A DNA stretch of 49,014 nt from Fontibacillus panacisegetis (GCF_900102215.1 NZ_FNBG01000035.1:1-49014), one strand, 5' to 3'. Positions 16,127-25,713 are shown, numbered from the stretch's first letter. Made by a program: numbers and translations. The notes: generated by a model not told the origin, from the sequence alone.

Positions 16127-17413
16127 TTATTGTTTTAGCAATCCGTCAATTTTACTTACAGCGGCATCCAGCTCAGCTTTGATATCCTTATCGGTCATAA
16201 AAATACTGCTCATGGTGTCGCTAAGCACTCCATCAATTTGTGGCCATACATCCACTGATGGGCGAGCCTTGGCAGTTTTAAGCTGCTCCAGGAAAGGTCC
16301 GTAGTAGTCGATTGCTTTTATTTCAGCATTATCCATAGCTGCCAGGTTAACCGGAATTTGACCCACTTTACCCATTTCAACCTGAGCGGCTTCTGAGACC
16401 ATAAACTTAACAAATTTCCAGGCTTCCTCTTGCTTGTCCTTGCTGAAAATACCTAAATCTTCTCCGCCGAGTACTTGAATAGAGCCAGCCGAGCCTTTAG
16501 GGAACTGCGCCATTTGCACTTTGTAATCTGCAAACTGTGAGTTGAACTGGGCAACAGCCCAAGGGCCTTCTGCCATCATGGCATAGCTTCCGCTGGCATG
16601 GCCTTCTGTAACTGCAACATCCCCTGGTTTGAATCCTGAGATTTGACCTGCTTTATATGCATCTCTTAACTTTGAAATAATGTCGACTGTCGCAGGGCTA
16701 TTCAAATAAGCCTCCGCGGTGGTGTTATCCGGAGACAGGATGTCGCCGCCATTACTCCAAATCCAAGGCAGCAGATTCCAGCCTTGAAGAGCCGGCTCGC
16801 CAAAGCCCCACACTTTGTCATATTTCGTTTTGATTTTACCAAGTGCTGTAAAGAACTCCTCCGTCGTTTCAGGAGCTTTATCTACTCCACTTTGTGTAAG
16901 CATATCCTGATTCCAGAACAGAACTTTAGTATTTGTGTTGAGTGGAACACCATAATAATGATCGCCTACTTTGCCTGTAGTAAGAGGACCTTCCAGCAAG
17001 CCTTGTGCAATATCATTAAAATCAGTAAATTTTTCATCAAGCGAAAGAAGAAGATCACGTTTCTGGAATTCAGGAACCCAAATAATGTCCAGACGTGCTA
17101 CGTCCGGCAGGTCGCCGCCACTTCCTCCGATTTGCAGCTTCTTGTGCAGCTCATCCCAAGGAATAGCTACTGCCTTCACCTTAATTCCGGGATTTTCTGC
17201 TTCAAATTTAGGAATAAGCACCTGAGTTAGTGTTTTCTCTTCAGGTGAAGCTGTGCTGTAATGATGCCAGAACGTCAAAGTTACATTTTTGCCGGATGCT
17301 TCTCCTGTAGAACTCGATTGATTATTGCCTTTATTGTTACCAGAACTGCATGCAGATAGGACGACAAGCATAGTAAGAAGAACAAGTGATAGTTTGCTCC
17401 ATTTATTTGTCAT
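16127..17413 (-). CDS. Extracellular sugar-binding lipoprotein
   Basis: The protein (428 residues) is a family-1 solute-binding protein. Its signal peptide ends in the lipobox LSAC, giving a lipid-anchored mature form starting at cysteine 22. The binding fold begins around VTLTFWHHYSTASPEE. It lies 12 bp after the neopullulanase gene and before two permeases, so it should be the capture subunit of this importer. No ATPase gene accompanies it. Confidence 0.93.
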   Translation of the reverse strand: MTNKWSKLSLVLLTMLVVLSACSSGNNKGNNQSSSTGEASGKNVTLTFWHHYSTASPEEKTLTQVLIPKFEAENPGIKVKAVAIPWDELHKKLQIGGSGGDLPDVARLDIIWVPEFQKRDLLLSLDEKFTDFNDIAQGLLEGPLTTGKVGDHYYGVPLNTNTKVLFWNQDMLTQSGVDKAPETTEEFFTALGKIKTKYDKVWGFGEPALQGWNLLPWIWSNGGDILSPDNTTAEAYLNSPATVDIISKLRDAYKAGQISGFKPGDVAVTEGHASGSYAMMAEGPWAVAQFNSQFADYKVQMAQFPKGSAGSIQVLGGEDLGIFSKDKQEEAWKFVKFMVSEAAQVEMGKVGQIPVNLAAMDNAEIKAIDYYGPFLEQLKTAKARPSVDVWPQIDGVLSDTMSSIFMTDKDIKAELDAAVSKIDGLLKQ

Positions 17414-17425
17414 AGGTAGAACTCC

Positions 17426-19168
17426 TTATTGTACAGTTTGGATTGTAATATATTGCCCCGACTCGATCACTTCAGGCAGTTGGCCCAAATGCTCTTCGCC
17501 GTATATTGAATAATTTCCGTTCAGCTCCAACTGCGACATCACTGATGACAGGTTCTGACGATCCTCTGAGAAGTTCATCAGCAGTATTACATCTTCAGTG
17601 TCGTTATGACGCCGAATAACATAGCAGTCCGATCCTTGCTTATACTTCAATTCAAGAGAACCTGATTGCAGCACAGGATTAGTAACCTTACGCGAAATCC
17701 AGACTTGATGCTCTTTAAAGAATGCTCTTGCAGCCGATTCCGATTCCTCAAGGCTATCCCATGACATACTGCCACGGCAGCCAGGATCGTTCTCTCCGAT
17801 CATCCCCAGCTCGTCTCCATAATAAACAGTAGGATTGCCTGGGAATACATATTGAATTGCCAAAAGCTGCTGCAGCTTCGTCTTATCTTCCTTGCACCGA
17901 GTCAAAATACGCTCCGTATCATGACTTCCAAGAAGGTTGAACATTTGATGAAGCTCTGCAAGTGAGTACCGGTTAGCCAATTTGACTAGTCTTGCATGGA
18001 ACTGCTCCAGCGTAATGCTGCGGTCCAGCACATAATCGAACATGATGTTTCTCAGATCATAGTTCATCGCACTGTCAACTCCGCCCCACATCATCAGCCG
18101 CTTGGCATCGTCCCATATTTCTGCAATAATGATAGCGTTGGGATTTAATCTTCTAACATAGGATTTCAGCTCCCGCAAAAAGCTGATCTCCACCTCATCT
18201 GCGACATCGATTCTCCAGCCATCGATATCCGTCTCTTTCTGCCAAAAGGACACGATATCGTAAATGTACTGCTGTACTTCTGGATTCGATGTCCGCAGCT
18301 TGGGCATCCATTGATAATACCCTACGGAATCGTAATCATTTTCGCTCCGCTCTACGGGATAACGATTTACATAGAACCAATCGCGATACCCCGATGCTTT
18401 GCCTTTCTTCACAATATCCTGGAAGAATGGATGATAAAATCCGCAATGATTGATCACCAGATCCAGAACTACCTTGATATCTCGCTCATGACACTTGGCT
18501 ACCAGCTCATGCAAATCTGCTATCGCCCCAAACGAAGGGTCAATGTCGAAATAATTCACGGTGTCATATTTATGATTTGAAGTAGCTGTAAAAATCGGAT
18601 TCAAGTACAAGGCATTGATACCTAGTTCGCTTAAGTAATCCAGACGCTGGATAATCCCCTGAAGATCACCTCCCATGTAATTGTCACGGGTTGGTACGCT
18701 TCCCCAAGGCTCTGTATTCGCCGGGTCATTCTTCTGATCCCCATTACAGAAGCGCTCAGGAAAAATCTGATACCATACCCGGTTCGTGATCCAGTCTGGA
18801 GAACCTACAATATCGCGATCACCTGCGTATGAGTAGGAATAGCTTCCTTTGGACCCATTTAACTTTTGAAGCCCCTCAGCATTAAGCCAGTGCGACTCCC
18901 CCTTCATTTCAAATTCAAATGTATATTGAAGGTAACGGATACGTGATTCCATCCCTGTCAATATCGTACGGTAGTATTTGTAGTTGTCTGATTCCGCCCA
19001 GAGCGTCATTGGCTGGTTTTGAACCCCGTATTCCTCGGTTTTGTATTTGTTCCAATACAACAATCGAACCGATGTTGCCTCATTTGGAAGCCTAAGTCTT
19101 AATTCGAGCTCGTTCAGCGACACTAATGTGGCGTCTACCACAGGATCATGATACAAGTTAGTCATCAT
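17426..19168 (-). CDS. Neopullulanase/cyclomaltodextrinase-type GH13 enzyme
   Basis: The 580-residue enzyme has the N-terminal domain typical of the GH13_20 group, then the catalytic barrel. Visible conserved regions are DLVINHCG, GWRIDVADEV with the nucleophile aspartate, IIAEIW with the acid glutamate, and LLGSHDTERI. The stretch MPKLRTSNPEV is characteristic of cyclomaltodextrinase and neopullulanase relatives. No signal peptide is present, so it should degrade imported cyclodextrins or maltodextrins in the cytoplasm. It lies 33 bp after the LacI gene and 12 bp before the binding protein, in one operon. Confidence 0.92.
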   Translation of the reverse strand: MMTNLYHDPVVDATLVSLNELELRLRLPNEATSVRLLYWNKYKTEEYGVQNQPMTLWAESDNYKYYRTILTGMESRIRYLQYTFEFEMKGESHWLNAEGLQKLNGSKGSYSYSYAGDRDIVGSPDWITNRVWYQIFPERFCNGDQKNDPANTEPWGSVPTRDNYMGGDLQGIIQRLDYLSELGINALYLNPIFTATSNHKYDTVNYFDIDPSFGAIADLHELVAKCHERDIKVVLDLVINHCGFYHPFFQDIVKKGKASGYRDWFYVNRYPVERSENDYDSVGYYQWMPKLRTSNPEVQQYIYDIVSFWQKETDIDGWRIDVADEVEISFLRELKSYVRRLNPNAIIIAEIWDDAKRLMMWGGVDSAMNYDLRNIMFDYVLDRSITLEQFHARLVKLANRYSLAELHQMFNLLGSHDTERILTRCKEDKTKLQQLLAIQYVFPGNPTVYYGDELGMIGENDPGCRGSMSWDSLEESESAARAFFKEHQVWISRKVTNPVLQSGSLELKYKQGSDCYVIRRHNDTEDVILLMNFSEDRQNLSSVMSQLELNGNYSIYGEEHLGQLPEVIESGQYITIQTVQ

Positions 19169-19201
19169 TTATTTTTTCCCTCTTCATTCAGTATGGTATG
19201 G

Positions 19202-20212
19202 TTAGTTTCCGATTCTCGTATGAATGGAGATCGACTTCGGCACATCAGTTTCTTTATTCATTAACGAGAACAGCATTTGTGCCGCTTGCTTCCCCATCAT
19301 CTCCAGATCAATATCCACGAAATGAACCGGATGAGTCATATACTTGGACATTGGAAAGTTATCAAACGTCGCCAGCGCCAATTCTGACAACATCGGATTT
19401 CCTCGTTCCCAATCCAATATTTCAAAGAGCTGTTCATGCGTACAACAGATCAGCGCGTCTGGACGAGTGCCTGTAATCCCTGTTCGCTCGGACTTTCCCG
19501 ATTTTTTCGCGAGGTTAAGCGTTTTCAACACATCCGCATGTTCTATAACCGAAATGTCCAGTTGATTACGCTTCATTGTCTCGGTATAGCCCTTCAACCG
19601 ATCTGCCAGGAACTTGTCCCGTGCGACTGCTTCGCCTCCGGCATAAATCATAATGTTCCGGCATCCCAGCTCAATCAGATGCTCCGTTAACACTTGCCCC
19701 GCCTGAACATTATCAATGTCTACCCATGGCACTCCTTCTTTCGGCAGCATGTTCTCACCAGTCACCACATAGGGCATATTATGTTTGATGAGCAAATCAT
19801 AATTCTGCTCCGTAAGCAGTGTATTCGGTATGATCAGGCCGTCGACACGATGCTGGCTAACCACATTTTCAAACGTAGAACTGCTTTTCTTGTTGACATG
19901 GTCACTCATCATCAGAAACATGTGGTCATTGTTATAGACGATCTCTTCGATCCCTTGCAGCACCTTGTAGAAAAAAGGATTGGCATACGCGCGCTTATCG
20001 GTGTAATCGGAATAAAAACCAACCGTAAAGGTCTTATTAAAGGCCAGCCCACGCGCAATGGAATTGGGAACATAGTTGTGTTCCTTCATGATAGCTTCGA
20101 CTTTCTCCCTCGTCTTCTCGGAAATGTTGGCGCTTCTGTTAATAACCCGGGATACCGTCGCTTTGTTCACTCCCGCCAGATCGGCGATCTGTTGAATCGT
20201 AATTTTAGACAT
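19202..20212 (-). CDS. LacI-family regulator of the glucan operon
   Basis: This LacI-family repressor of 336 residues begins MSKITIQQIADLAGVNKATVSRVINR, the helix-turn-helix. The effector domain of the periplasmic-binding type fills the rest. The ATG at 20212 has AGAAGGAGAG nine bases upstream and is preferred over the longer ORF that opens at 20239 inside the operator. Its promoter carries two palindromes, and a related one precedes the debranching operon. It therefore probably represses its own operon and the debranching/pullulanase operon until maltodextrin is present. The inducer is not known. Confidence 0.92.
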   Translation of the reverse strand: MSKITIQQIADLAGVNKATVSRVINRSANISEKTREKVEAIMKEHNYVPNSIARGLAFNKTFTVGFYSDYTDKRAYANPFFYKVLQGIEEIVYNNDHMFLMMSDHVNKKSSSTFENVVSQHRVDGLIIPNTLLTEQNYDLLIKHNMPYVVTGENMLPKEGVPWVDIDNVQAGQVLTEHLIELGCRNIMIYAGGEAVARDKFLADRLKGYTETMKRNQLDISVIEHADVLKTLNLAKKSGKSERTGITGTRPDALICCTHEQLFEILDWERGNPMLSELALATFDNFPMSKYMTHPVHFVDIDLEMMGKQAAQMLFSLMNKETDVPKSISIHTRIGN

Positions 20213-20234
20213 CTTTGAATTCTCTCCTTCTAAT

Positions 20235-20282
20235 TGCAACCGGTTGCATTATCATTATATAAAACGTTTCTTCTCAATGCAA
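20235..20282 (-). promoter_or_regulatory. Promoter with two LacI-type operators
   Basis: On the minus strand TTGCAT (20277-20282) and TATAAT (20254-20259) are separated by 17 bp. The palindrome AAACGTTT (20262-20269) sits in the spacer, and TGCAACCGGTTGCA (20235-20248), a perfect 14-bp dyad, covers the likely start of transcription. Occupancy of either would block RNA polymerase, which suggests autoregulation. Confidence 0.8.
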
Positions 20283-20323
20283 TAAGGATTTTATTGGAAT
20301 ATAGTATTGCAATCGGATAATTG

Positions 20324-20500
20324 CTGCAAAAGTGCATCCTTTCTTCTATTTAATGCCCCATCTCATCGTATTCCCGCAAATGTGCATCTTTTTTCGCCCA
20401 ACCTCCCGTTCTAGCGAATGAAGTGGACAAATTGTTGTACTTTTGCAGGCTTTTGTTCGTAATCTGCCATTCTTCTTGTTAAAGCATGCACTTTCGCAGC
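20324..20500. repeat. TGCA-dyad tetrad, array 2
   Basis: Four dyads, TGCAAAAGTGCA, CGCAAATGTGCA, TGTACTTTTGCA and TGCACTTTCGCA, have centres at 20330.5, 20380.5, 20441.5 and 20492.5. Spacings of 50, 61 and 51 match array 1, although the sequence between units is different. TTCGC and GCGAA near the centre form a further inverted pair. The array lies between the promoter of the glucan operon and the terminator of the upstream gene. Confidence 0.8.
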
Positions 20501-20516
20501 TTTTCAACTTTACATC

Positions 20517-20559
20517 AAAAAAGGAGCGTAAAACCTTCACTAAATGAAGGCTCCGCTCC
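20517..20559 (-). terminator. Intrinsic terminator of the secreted-protein gene
   Basis: On the minus strand GGAGCG pairs with CGCTCC and CCTTCA with TGAAGG around a short loop. A run of six T follows. It lies 30 bp after the stop codon of the large secreted protein. Confidence 0.85.
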
Positions 20560-20589
20560 CACAATCAAAAGCAAAAACTTTGAACACCT

Positions 20590-23500
20590 CTAACTCGCGA
20601 TGTTTTTACTAATGTAGTTCAGATCATCCAGCAGCTGTTTTGTGAAATCCCTCGTGATTCCTTTGCCCTCAAACGCTCGGATAACGATTTTTAGTGCGCT
20701 AATTTTAAGCTGACGCTCTTTATTGGATTTCGCTTTTTGAAGTGAGGATACTGTGGCCTGCAGGCTTTTTAATGTGCCCTTTTTATAAATAAATTTGTTA
20801 GTTTCACCAAGAGAAATCAGCTCATCCAGATGATCTATGTCGATCGTCACCTCAAACGTAACACTAACACTCCCACTATTCCCGGCTTGATCTTCTGAGG
20901 TGACAATCAAGGTATGTTTGCCTACAGACCATGATAACGGGGTAATTTCAAGCATATTACTAATTAGTTTACCATCCAGCTTATATACGGTTTGCTGCAC
21001 TCCGCTAATCTGATCACTGACAACAATGGAGAATGGCAACTTCTCCAGCGTTTGCAGCACATGATTTGTTTCACCCTCAACTACGATCTCTGGAGCTGCT
21101 CGATCAATATTGATATAGATGATCTTGGACTCCTCCACATTTCCCGCCTTGTCCTCAGAACGGAACTCCACAACATATTTTCCATTCTCCGATAAGGTAA
21201 GTGCGCTTAGGTTAGTCCATTCTCCTCCATTCACCCGATACTCCGTTCCACTCAAACCGCTGCCGCCATCATCGCTTGCAATAAAGCTGATCGATACATC
21301 CTGTGTATTGTATTCAGCCTGTCCGGTTTTGCCGATGACTTCTGCTACTGTTACCGGAGCAGTTATATCCGATACATTGGCAGCAACATGATTCAGCGAT
21401 AAAGGTTTTAATTGATACGTGCCTTTAAAAATAGACGAAATCCCGGAAATGCTTACCTTTATTCCTTCAGGATATAGGGAGCTAAACTCTGCATAGCTAA
21501 CCCCTGTTCTGCCATCGATCCGAATTCGAGTGGAGGAGCCGTCCTCCCGAAGTGCATTAAACTCAAAAGAACCGGCTGGTGAAGCTTGGGCATAACTCTG
21601 AATTTGAACATTTTGCAGTGTAATGAGGCGACCTTGATTGTTATCGTTAACTGCCTCCTGCAGCTCTGCCACCGGTAACGGGAGTGTTCCTGTTTTCTCA
21701 ATCACAACCGGATTCTCCAGCTCTACTTCGCCGTTATATAGTGTTTTGGTTGCGCTAATCTTCAGAACATCTCCAGCTTGATACCCTGCCGCAGTCTGAA
21801 AAACATAAATTCCTCCAGTTGCATCCTGAATATAAAAACCTTGTCCTCCGAACACTCCCGGCTGAGACGTTACAACACCCTCAACCGTCACAACAGTACC
21901 GTCGGCTGCTTGCCTTGCATTTGCTATGCTGGTCAGCTGTGGAACCCCACCTGTATCACCAGGCAAGGGTTCAGCGCTCACATTTGCAATGGTAACGCTC
22001 TTCGTTATTACATTGGCACTGCCTTGCTTCAAGCGAAGGTTGGCAGCACCTGACTGGCCAGGCTTGAGCTGAACGGTCAAATCAATAGATGCGTGTCCCA
22101 ACGCATTCGCTGTAAGCGAAAATTCCGGACTATAGTTATAATCGGACCAACTGCCGCTGCTGTTTTTAAATCTAGCAATTTGAGTACCTCCGCTGAGATA
22201 GATACCCACCTTAAGCGCTGAGACGCTTTGTCCAGGATTTAGACCATCCACTGCGAGACGAATTTGAAACTCTTCACTGCTTGGAAGCTGCGACTGATGG
22301 ACGAAGTTGTATACCGGATCAGCCACAACAATTCCAGTGGAGCCATAGGCGCCTGGCTTGAATGTAGTTGGATCATACCATTTGTACCCCGCTGCCGGCG
22401 CAGCCCACGGTTCAGGCTTTGGCTCCGTTGTATTCGCAGGCTGCTCATCAGCTCCGAGTACTGTTGGCGTATCCAGCTGAAGTCCAGGTACTTCACTTAG
22501 AGATGTGTAGCTTTCGTCATGAGCCAGCCATTTGACCGTTTGAACGAGGAACAGACCATCATCTACCTCCTTGAACCCATCATACGTCGTTTTCTTGGCT
22601 CCGTTCTCTTCACGAACGTACTTCGGCGTAGCATCCTCAACAGGAGATGAATCTCCAATAAAAGCAGCTTTACCTAGTCCTAGCTTAGCAATAGCAGCAT
22701 AAGGACCTTCTGCACGTCCTCCACCGTTATAGACACCGCTATCTACCGCATTGCCCCAAGCTGAAACTCCAGTCGGCACATAGGCGATTCCTTTTGCTTT
22801 ATTCGGATCAAGAATAGCGAGCGTTGATCCGGCGTGAACAGCAACCGAGCCAACTCCTGCTGTTATTCCAAAAGCTTGAGATGGAGCTACGATATCATTT
22901 GCATTAACATCACCAAGCGCATTATAGCGGAAACGCACTCCAAAATTGTCCGCGAGCCAATCAGAGCTTGTGATCTCCTGCATAGCAGGTGAGTTACTTT
23001 CTTCAGCACTCATTCCCTTGGCCGGGTTCTCGTAGGCACCTCTGCGGTAGCCATTGAATACTTCCGATGAATCCCAGCGGTTTTTGTTCCGATCCGCATT
23101 ATAGTGATCAGAGATAAAAAATACTGCGCCCCCATTTTGCACATATTGTACTAATGCAGCCTGTTCTGACGCTTTAAATGGAATGTTCGCCTCAGGTATA
23201 ACAAAAACATCATAATCGCTTAACGCGCTATACGTGATAGGCGCCTCTCCAAAAGTATATGGAATCGGACGCTCCAACGAGCTTACGGTAAATCCGGCTG
23301 AACGAAGACCATCTGCAAAGTCAGAAAATGCCCCCTCAATAACCCAATCAGCCGCTCCAGCTGTTTGAGCATGCGAATTGTCGAACAGCACCTTTTTTCC
23401 GGTTCCGTCAGGCAACGTTGGCGTTTCTCCATGACCTGGATCTGGCTCACCAGTGTCAGGGTCTGGATTCCCCCCCGATCCATCCTCTGAGAGCTCTATA

Positions 23501-23955
23501 ATCGTTACATTTTTAAGTCCTGAGAAATTGTTGTACGCTGCAAGAGAACCCGATACGACCACCTTTTTACCTACTAAACTCGGGTTGCTTTGGAGTCCGA
23601 AGCTGGCACGAAGGCTTGACGGAACTTGAACATCTACAAGTCTACTTGTATCCTGTTCACCTGCTGCATCTGCTATTAGAAAATTATAGTCATTGGCAAA
23701 AGGAGATTGAAAATTGGCAGTTAATGATCCTGTAGCATGTCCTGCAATGTAACCCGATACCGTAACGATTTCGCCATTGTTCCCTTTGGCAATCGCCTGG
23801 GCAACACTTATGCCCTCACTACTACTCTCCTGAAGCGATACGTTCTCTTCAGCTTCTGCCGCCTTAACTTCCGGTACAAATCCAGCGACACTGCTTACAG
23901 CCAATACTACAGTCAGCAGTAAGCCCAGCAGCTTATTTCTCCACGGACAACTCAT
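20590..23955 (-). CDS. Large secreted multidomain protein with FIMAH-type C-terminus
   Basis: The product has about 1,121 residues and starts with a signal peptide (hydrophobic run then VKAAEA). Domains in order: an OB-like DUF6359-type region (about 45-160), a Gly/Pro/Asp linker, a glutamine-amidotransferase-like alpha/beta region (about 190-490, with LFDNSHAQ, YDVFVIPE and GGAVFFISDHYNADRN), a beta-rich region (about 520-660), a second OB-like domain (about 675-865), two Ig-like OmpL47-type repeats (about 870-1040, each with DKAGN or DQAGN) and a helical FIMAH-like tail. No classical catalytic nuclease motif was recognised. The ATG at 23955 and a TTG six bases earlier share the same GGAGG; either could be used. 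It may bind or modify an extracellular polymer; this is a guess. Confidence 0.82.
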   Translation of the reverse strand: MSCPWRNKLLGLLLTVVLAVSSVAGFVPEVKAAEAEENVSLQESSSEGISVAQAIAKGNNGEIVTVSGYIAGHATGSLTANFQSPFANDYNFLIADAAGEQDTSRLVDVQVPSSLRASFGLQSNPSLVGKKVVVSGSLAAYNNFSGLKNVTIIELSEDGSGGNPDPDTGEPDPGHGETPTLPDGTGKKVLFDNSHAQTAGAADWVIEGAFSDFADGLRSAGFTVSSLERPIPYTFGEAPITYSALSDYDVFVIPEANIPFKASEQAALVQYVQNGGAVFFISDHYNADRNKNRWDSSEVFNGYRRGAYENPAKGMSAEESNSPAMQEITSSDWLADNFGVRFRYNALGDVNANDIVAPSQAFGITAGVGSVAVHAGSTLAILDPNKAKGIAYVPTGVSAWGNAVDSGVYNGGGRAEGPYAAIAKLGLGKAAFIGDSSPVEDATPKYVREENGAKKTTYDGFKEVDDGLFLVQTVKWLAHDESYTSLSEVPGLQLDTPTVLGADEQPANTTEPKPEPWAAPAAGYKWYDPTTFKPGAYGSTGIVVADPVYNFVHQSQLPSSEEFQIRLAVDGLNPGQSVSALKVGIYLSGGTQIARFKNSSGSWSDYNYSPEFSLTANALGHASIDLTVQLKPGQSGAANLRLKQGSANVITKSVTIANVSAEPLPGDTGGVPQLTSIANARQAADGTVVTVEGVVTSQPGVFGGQGFYIQDATGGIYVFQTAAGYQAGDVLKISATKTLYNGEVELENPVVIEKTGTLPLPVAELQEAVNDNNQGRLITLQNVQIQSYAQASPAGSFEFNALREDGSSTRIRIDGRTGVSYAEFSSLYPEGIKVSISGISSIFKGTYQLKPLSLNHVAANVSDITAPVTVAEVIGKTGQAEYNTQDVSISFIASDDGGSGLSGTEYRVNGGEWTNLSALTLSENGKYVVEFRSEDKAGNVEESKIIYINIDRAAPEIVVEGETNHVLQTLEKLPFSIVVSDQISGVQQTVYKLDGKLISNMLEITPLSWSVGKHTLIVTSEDQAGNSGSVSVTFEVTIDIDHLDELISLGETNKFIYKKGTLKSLQATVSSLQKAKSNKERQLKISALKIVIRAFEGKGITRDFTKQLLDDLNYISKNIAS

Positions 23956-24071
23956 GAGCAACAAATTCCTCCCCAATTGTGAAATGTACTACCTCCCTAT
24001 CATATTTTTTAATAAATAGCTCACTGTTGCGCGGTTGTTAAATCTATGTAAAATTTTATATTATTTCCCAT

Positions 24072-24107
24072 AAAAATAGCCCGACGGCTTCATCGCCATC
24101 GAGCTAT
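24072..24107 (-). terminator. Intrinsic terminator of the FAD oxidoreductase gene
   Basis: On the minus strand ATAGCTCGATGGCG pairs with the later CCGTCGGGCTAT, apart from one mismatch and G-U pairs, and TTTTT follows. It begins 11 bp after the stop codon. Confidence 0.85.
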
Positions 24108-24117
24108 ATAATCCATC

Positions 24118-25554
24118 TTATAATCCGACTTTCTCCATCATTCCCCGGGCGATCCATACTCCAGCTGCTCCAGCCTGCGCTAATCCTCGGGTAATACCGG
24201 CTCCGTCCCCTCCACAGAACAGTCCTGAAATTTCTGTCTCCAGAGATTCTGTCAGCTTCGGACGTGCGGAATAGAACTTTGCCTCCACACCATAAAACAA
24301 CGTATGCTCAGAGGCAATGCCCGGCGTCACTTTATCCAGCGCCTCGATCATCTCAATCAGACTTTTCATCGTAATGTAAGGCAGCACTAGCCCAAGATCG
24401 CCTGGAACGGCTTCCTTAAGCGTAGGCTCCAGAAATCCTTCTGCAATACGGCCGGCAGTCGAACGACGTCCACGAAGGATATCGCCATACTTCTGAATGA
24501 TGACACCCCCATTGGATAGGTCGTTGGCTCTTTGGCATATTTCACGGGCGTATTCATTAGGCTTATCAAAAGGTTCAGTAAACCTATGGGAGACAAGCAG
24601 TGCAAAATTGGTATTATTCGATCCCAGAGCAGGGTCCTTGAAGGAGTGACCATTCGCCGCCATAACGCCGCTATGATTCTCCACCACAACATGGCCCGAC
24701 GGGTTGCTGCAAAACGTCCGTACCCGAGTTCCAACAGTTGTATTAAATATAAATTTCCCCTCATACAAATTTTCATTGATCTCTCTCATGACGACGTCCG
24801 AGGTTTCAACCCGAACGCCTACGTCCACCTGATTGTTTGCCATTTTCAGACGTCTGCGCTTCAAAATGTCCGTTAACCAAGCTGAACCGTCTCGCCCCGG
24901 AGCTACCATCACTAAATCAGCTTCATAAGTATCGCCGTTCTTTAGTGTAACGCCCTGTACGACATGTTTGCCATCTTCCTTGATCGTAATGAGATCTTCA
25001 ACCTCGGCCTTGTAGATCATATCAATACGTGTATTCAGGTATTCATAAATGGATTTCAAAATTTCAAGATTCTGTTCCGTACCAAGATGTCTGACCTGTG
25101 CGCGAAGCAATTTCAATCCTGCTGCATAGCCGCGTTGTTCAATAGCACGAATCGCTTCTGTCTCCGGATCAGTAATGGCTGTAGTCGCTCCGTGCTCCAG
25201 ATTGATCGAGTCTACATATTTAATCAATTCCAACACCTTGGAAGGTGAAATATAATCGCTCAGCCAACCTCCGAATTCGGTCGTTATGTTAAATTTCCCG
25301 TCGCTATATGCTCCAGCACCGCCAAACCCCGCTGTAATTGAGCAGGCAGGCAAGCAACCTGCAAATTCTTTTTTTCCCGCTGCAGGTGGGCAAAGCTGAA
25401 TCTTCTCCTCCAGAATAGGGCAGCGGCGACGATAAATATCATGTCCTTTATCCACCAGCAGCACTTTCCAATGAGGCGCTTTGCGCGTCAGCTCATAACA
25501 TGCAAATATGCCTGCAGGGCCTGCTCCAACAACAATCACATCGTATTTACTCAT
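24118..25554 (-). CDS. FAD/NAD(P)-dependent oxidoreductase (COG2509-like)
   Basis: The 478-residue flavoprotein starts with a Rossmann dinucleotide-binding motif (YDVIVVGAGPAGIFACYELTRK). It has a C-terminal FAD-binding stretch with GLFCGGDGAGITRGLAQAGAAG. A cysteine cluster (CPILEEKIQLC, CLPACS) near residue 60-95 is typical of the uncharacterised FAD-dependent dehydrogenase group COG2509. The ATG at 25554 is chosen because AGGAGGAG lies just upstream; the ORF is open further to 25608. A guanine-class riboswitch with a terminator occupies its leader, which ties expression to a purine. The reaction is unknown. Confidence 0.9.
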   Translation of the reverse strand: MSKYDVIVVGAGPAGIFACYELTRKAPHWKVLLVDKGHDIYRRRCPILEEKIQLCPPAAGKKEFAGCLPACSITAGFGGAGAYSDGKFNITTEFGGWLSDYISPSKVLELIKYVDSINLEHGATTAITDPETEAIRAIEQRGYAAGLKLLRAQVRHLGTEQNLEILKSIYEYLNTRIDMIYKAEVEDLITIKEDGKHVVQGVTLKNGDTYEADLVMVAPGRDGSAWLTDILKRRRLKMANNQVDVGVRVETSDVVMREINENLYEGKFIFNTTVGTRVRTFCSNPSGHVVVENHSGVMAANGHSFKDPALGSNNTNFALLVSHRFTEPFDKPNEYAREICQRANDLSNGGVIIQKYGDILRGRRSTAGRIAEGFLEPTLKEAVPGDLGLVLPYITMKSLIEMIEALDKVTPGIASEHTLFYGVEAKFYSARPKLTESLETEISGLFCGGDGAGITRGLAQAGAAGVWIARGMMEKVGL

Positions 25555-25606
25555 TAGTCTCCTCCTGAAGTTTAGGAAATGTGGGTGTTTTCGACAAGCA
25601 ACGAAC

Positions 25607-25713
25607 AAAAAAATCCCGACTATGAATAGGTATGCGAAAACACCTATTCGTAGCCAGGAATTTATGGTTCCTTGTAGAGACCCTCAAACCTTATTTTTGA
25701 GGATATACGAATT
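25607..25713 (-). promoter_or_regulatory. Guanine-class purine riboswitch with overlapping terminator
   Basis: On the minus strand P1 is AUUCGUA with UACGAAU. P2 is CCUCAAA with UUUGAGG, loop AAUAAGG. J2/3 is GUCUCUAC. P3 is AGGAA with UUCCU, loop CCAUAAA. Length and spacing match the xpt aptamer with the base at position 74 a C, which specifies guanine-type ligands. An 18-nt arm starting in P3 and covering P1's 3' strand (25642-25659) pairs at 17 of 18 positions with 25614-25631, followed by seven U. The terminator and aptamer cannot form together, so ligand should switch the gene on. Confidence 0.9.

Noticed and set aside
19694..20218. 174-residue open frame antisense to the LacI gene
   Set aside because: It is a shadow of the repressor gene; the repressor has a complete helix-turn-helix and a good start.
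20590..23955. Secreted nuclease of the YhcR type
   Set aside because: The OB-like domains recall YhcR, but no nuclease or phosphoesterase signature was found in the remaining domains.
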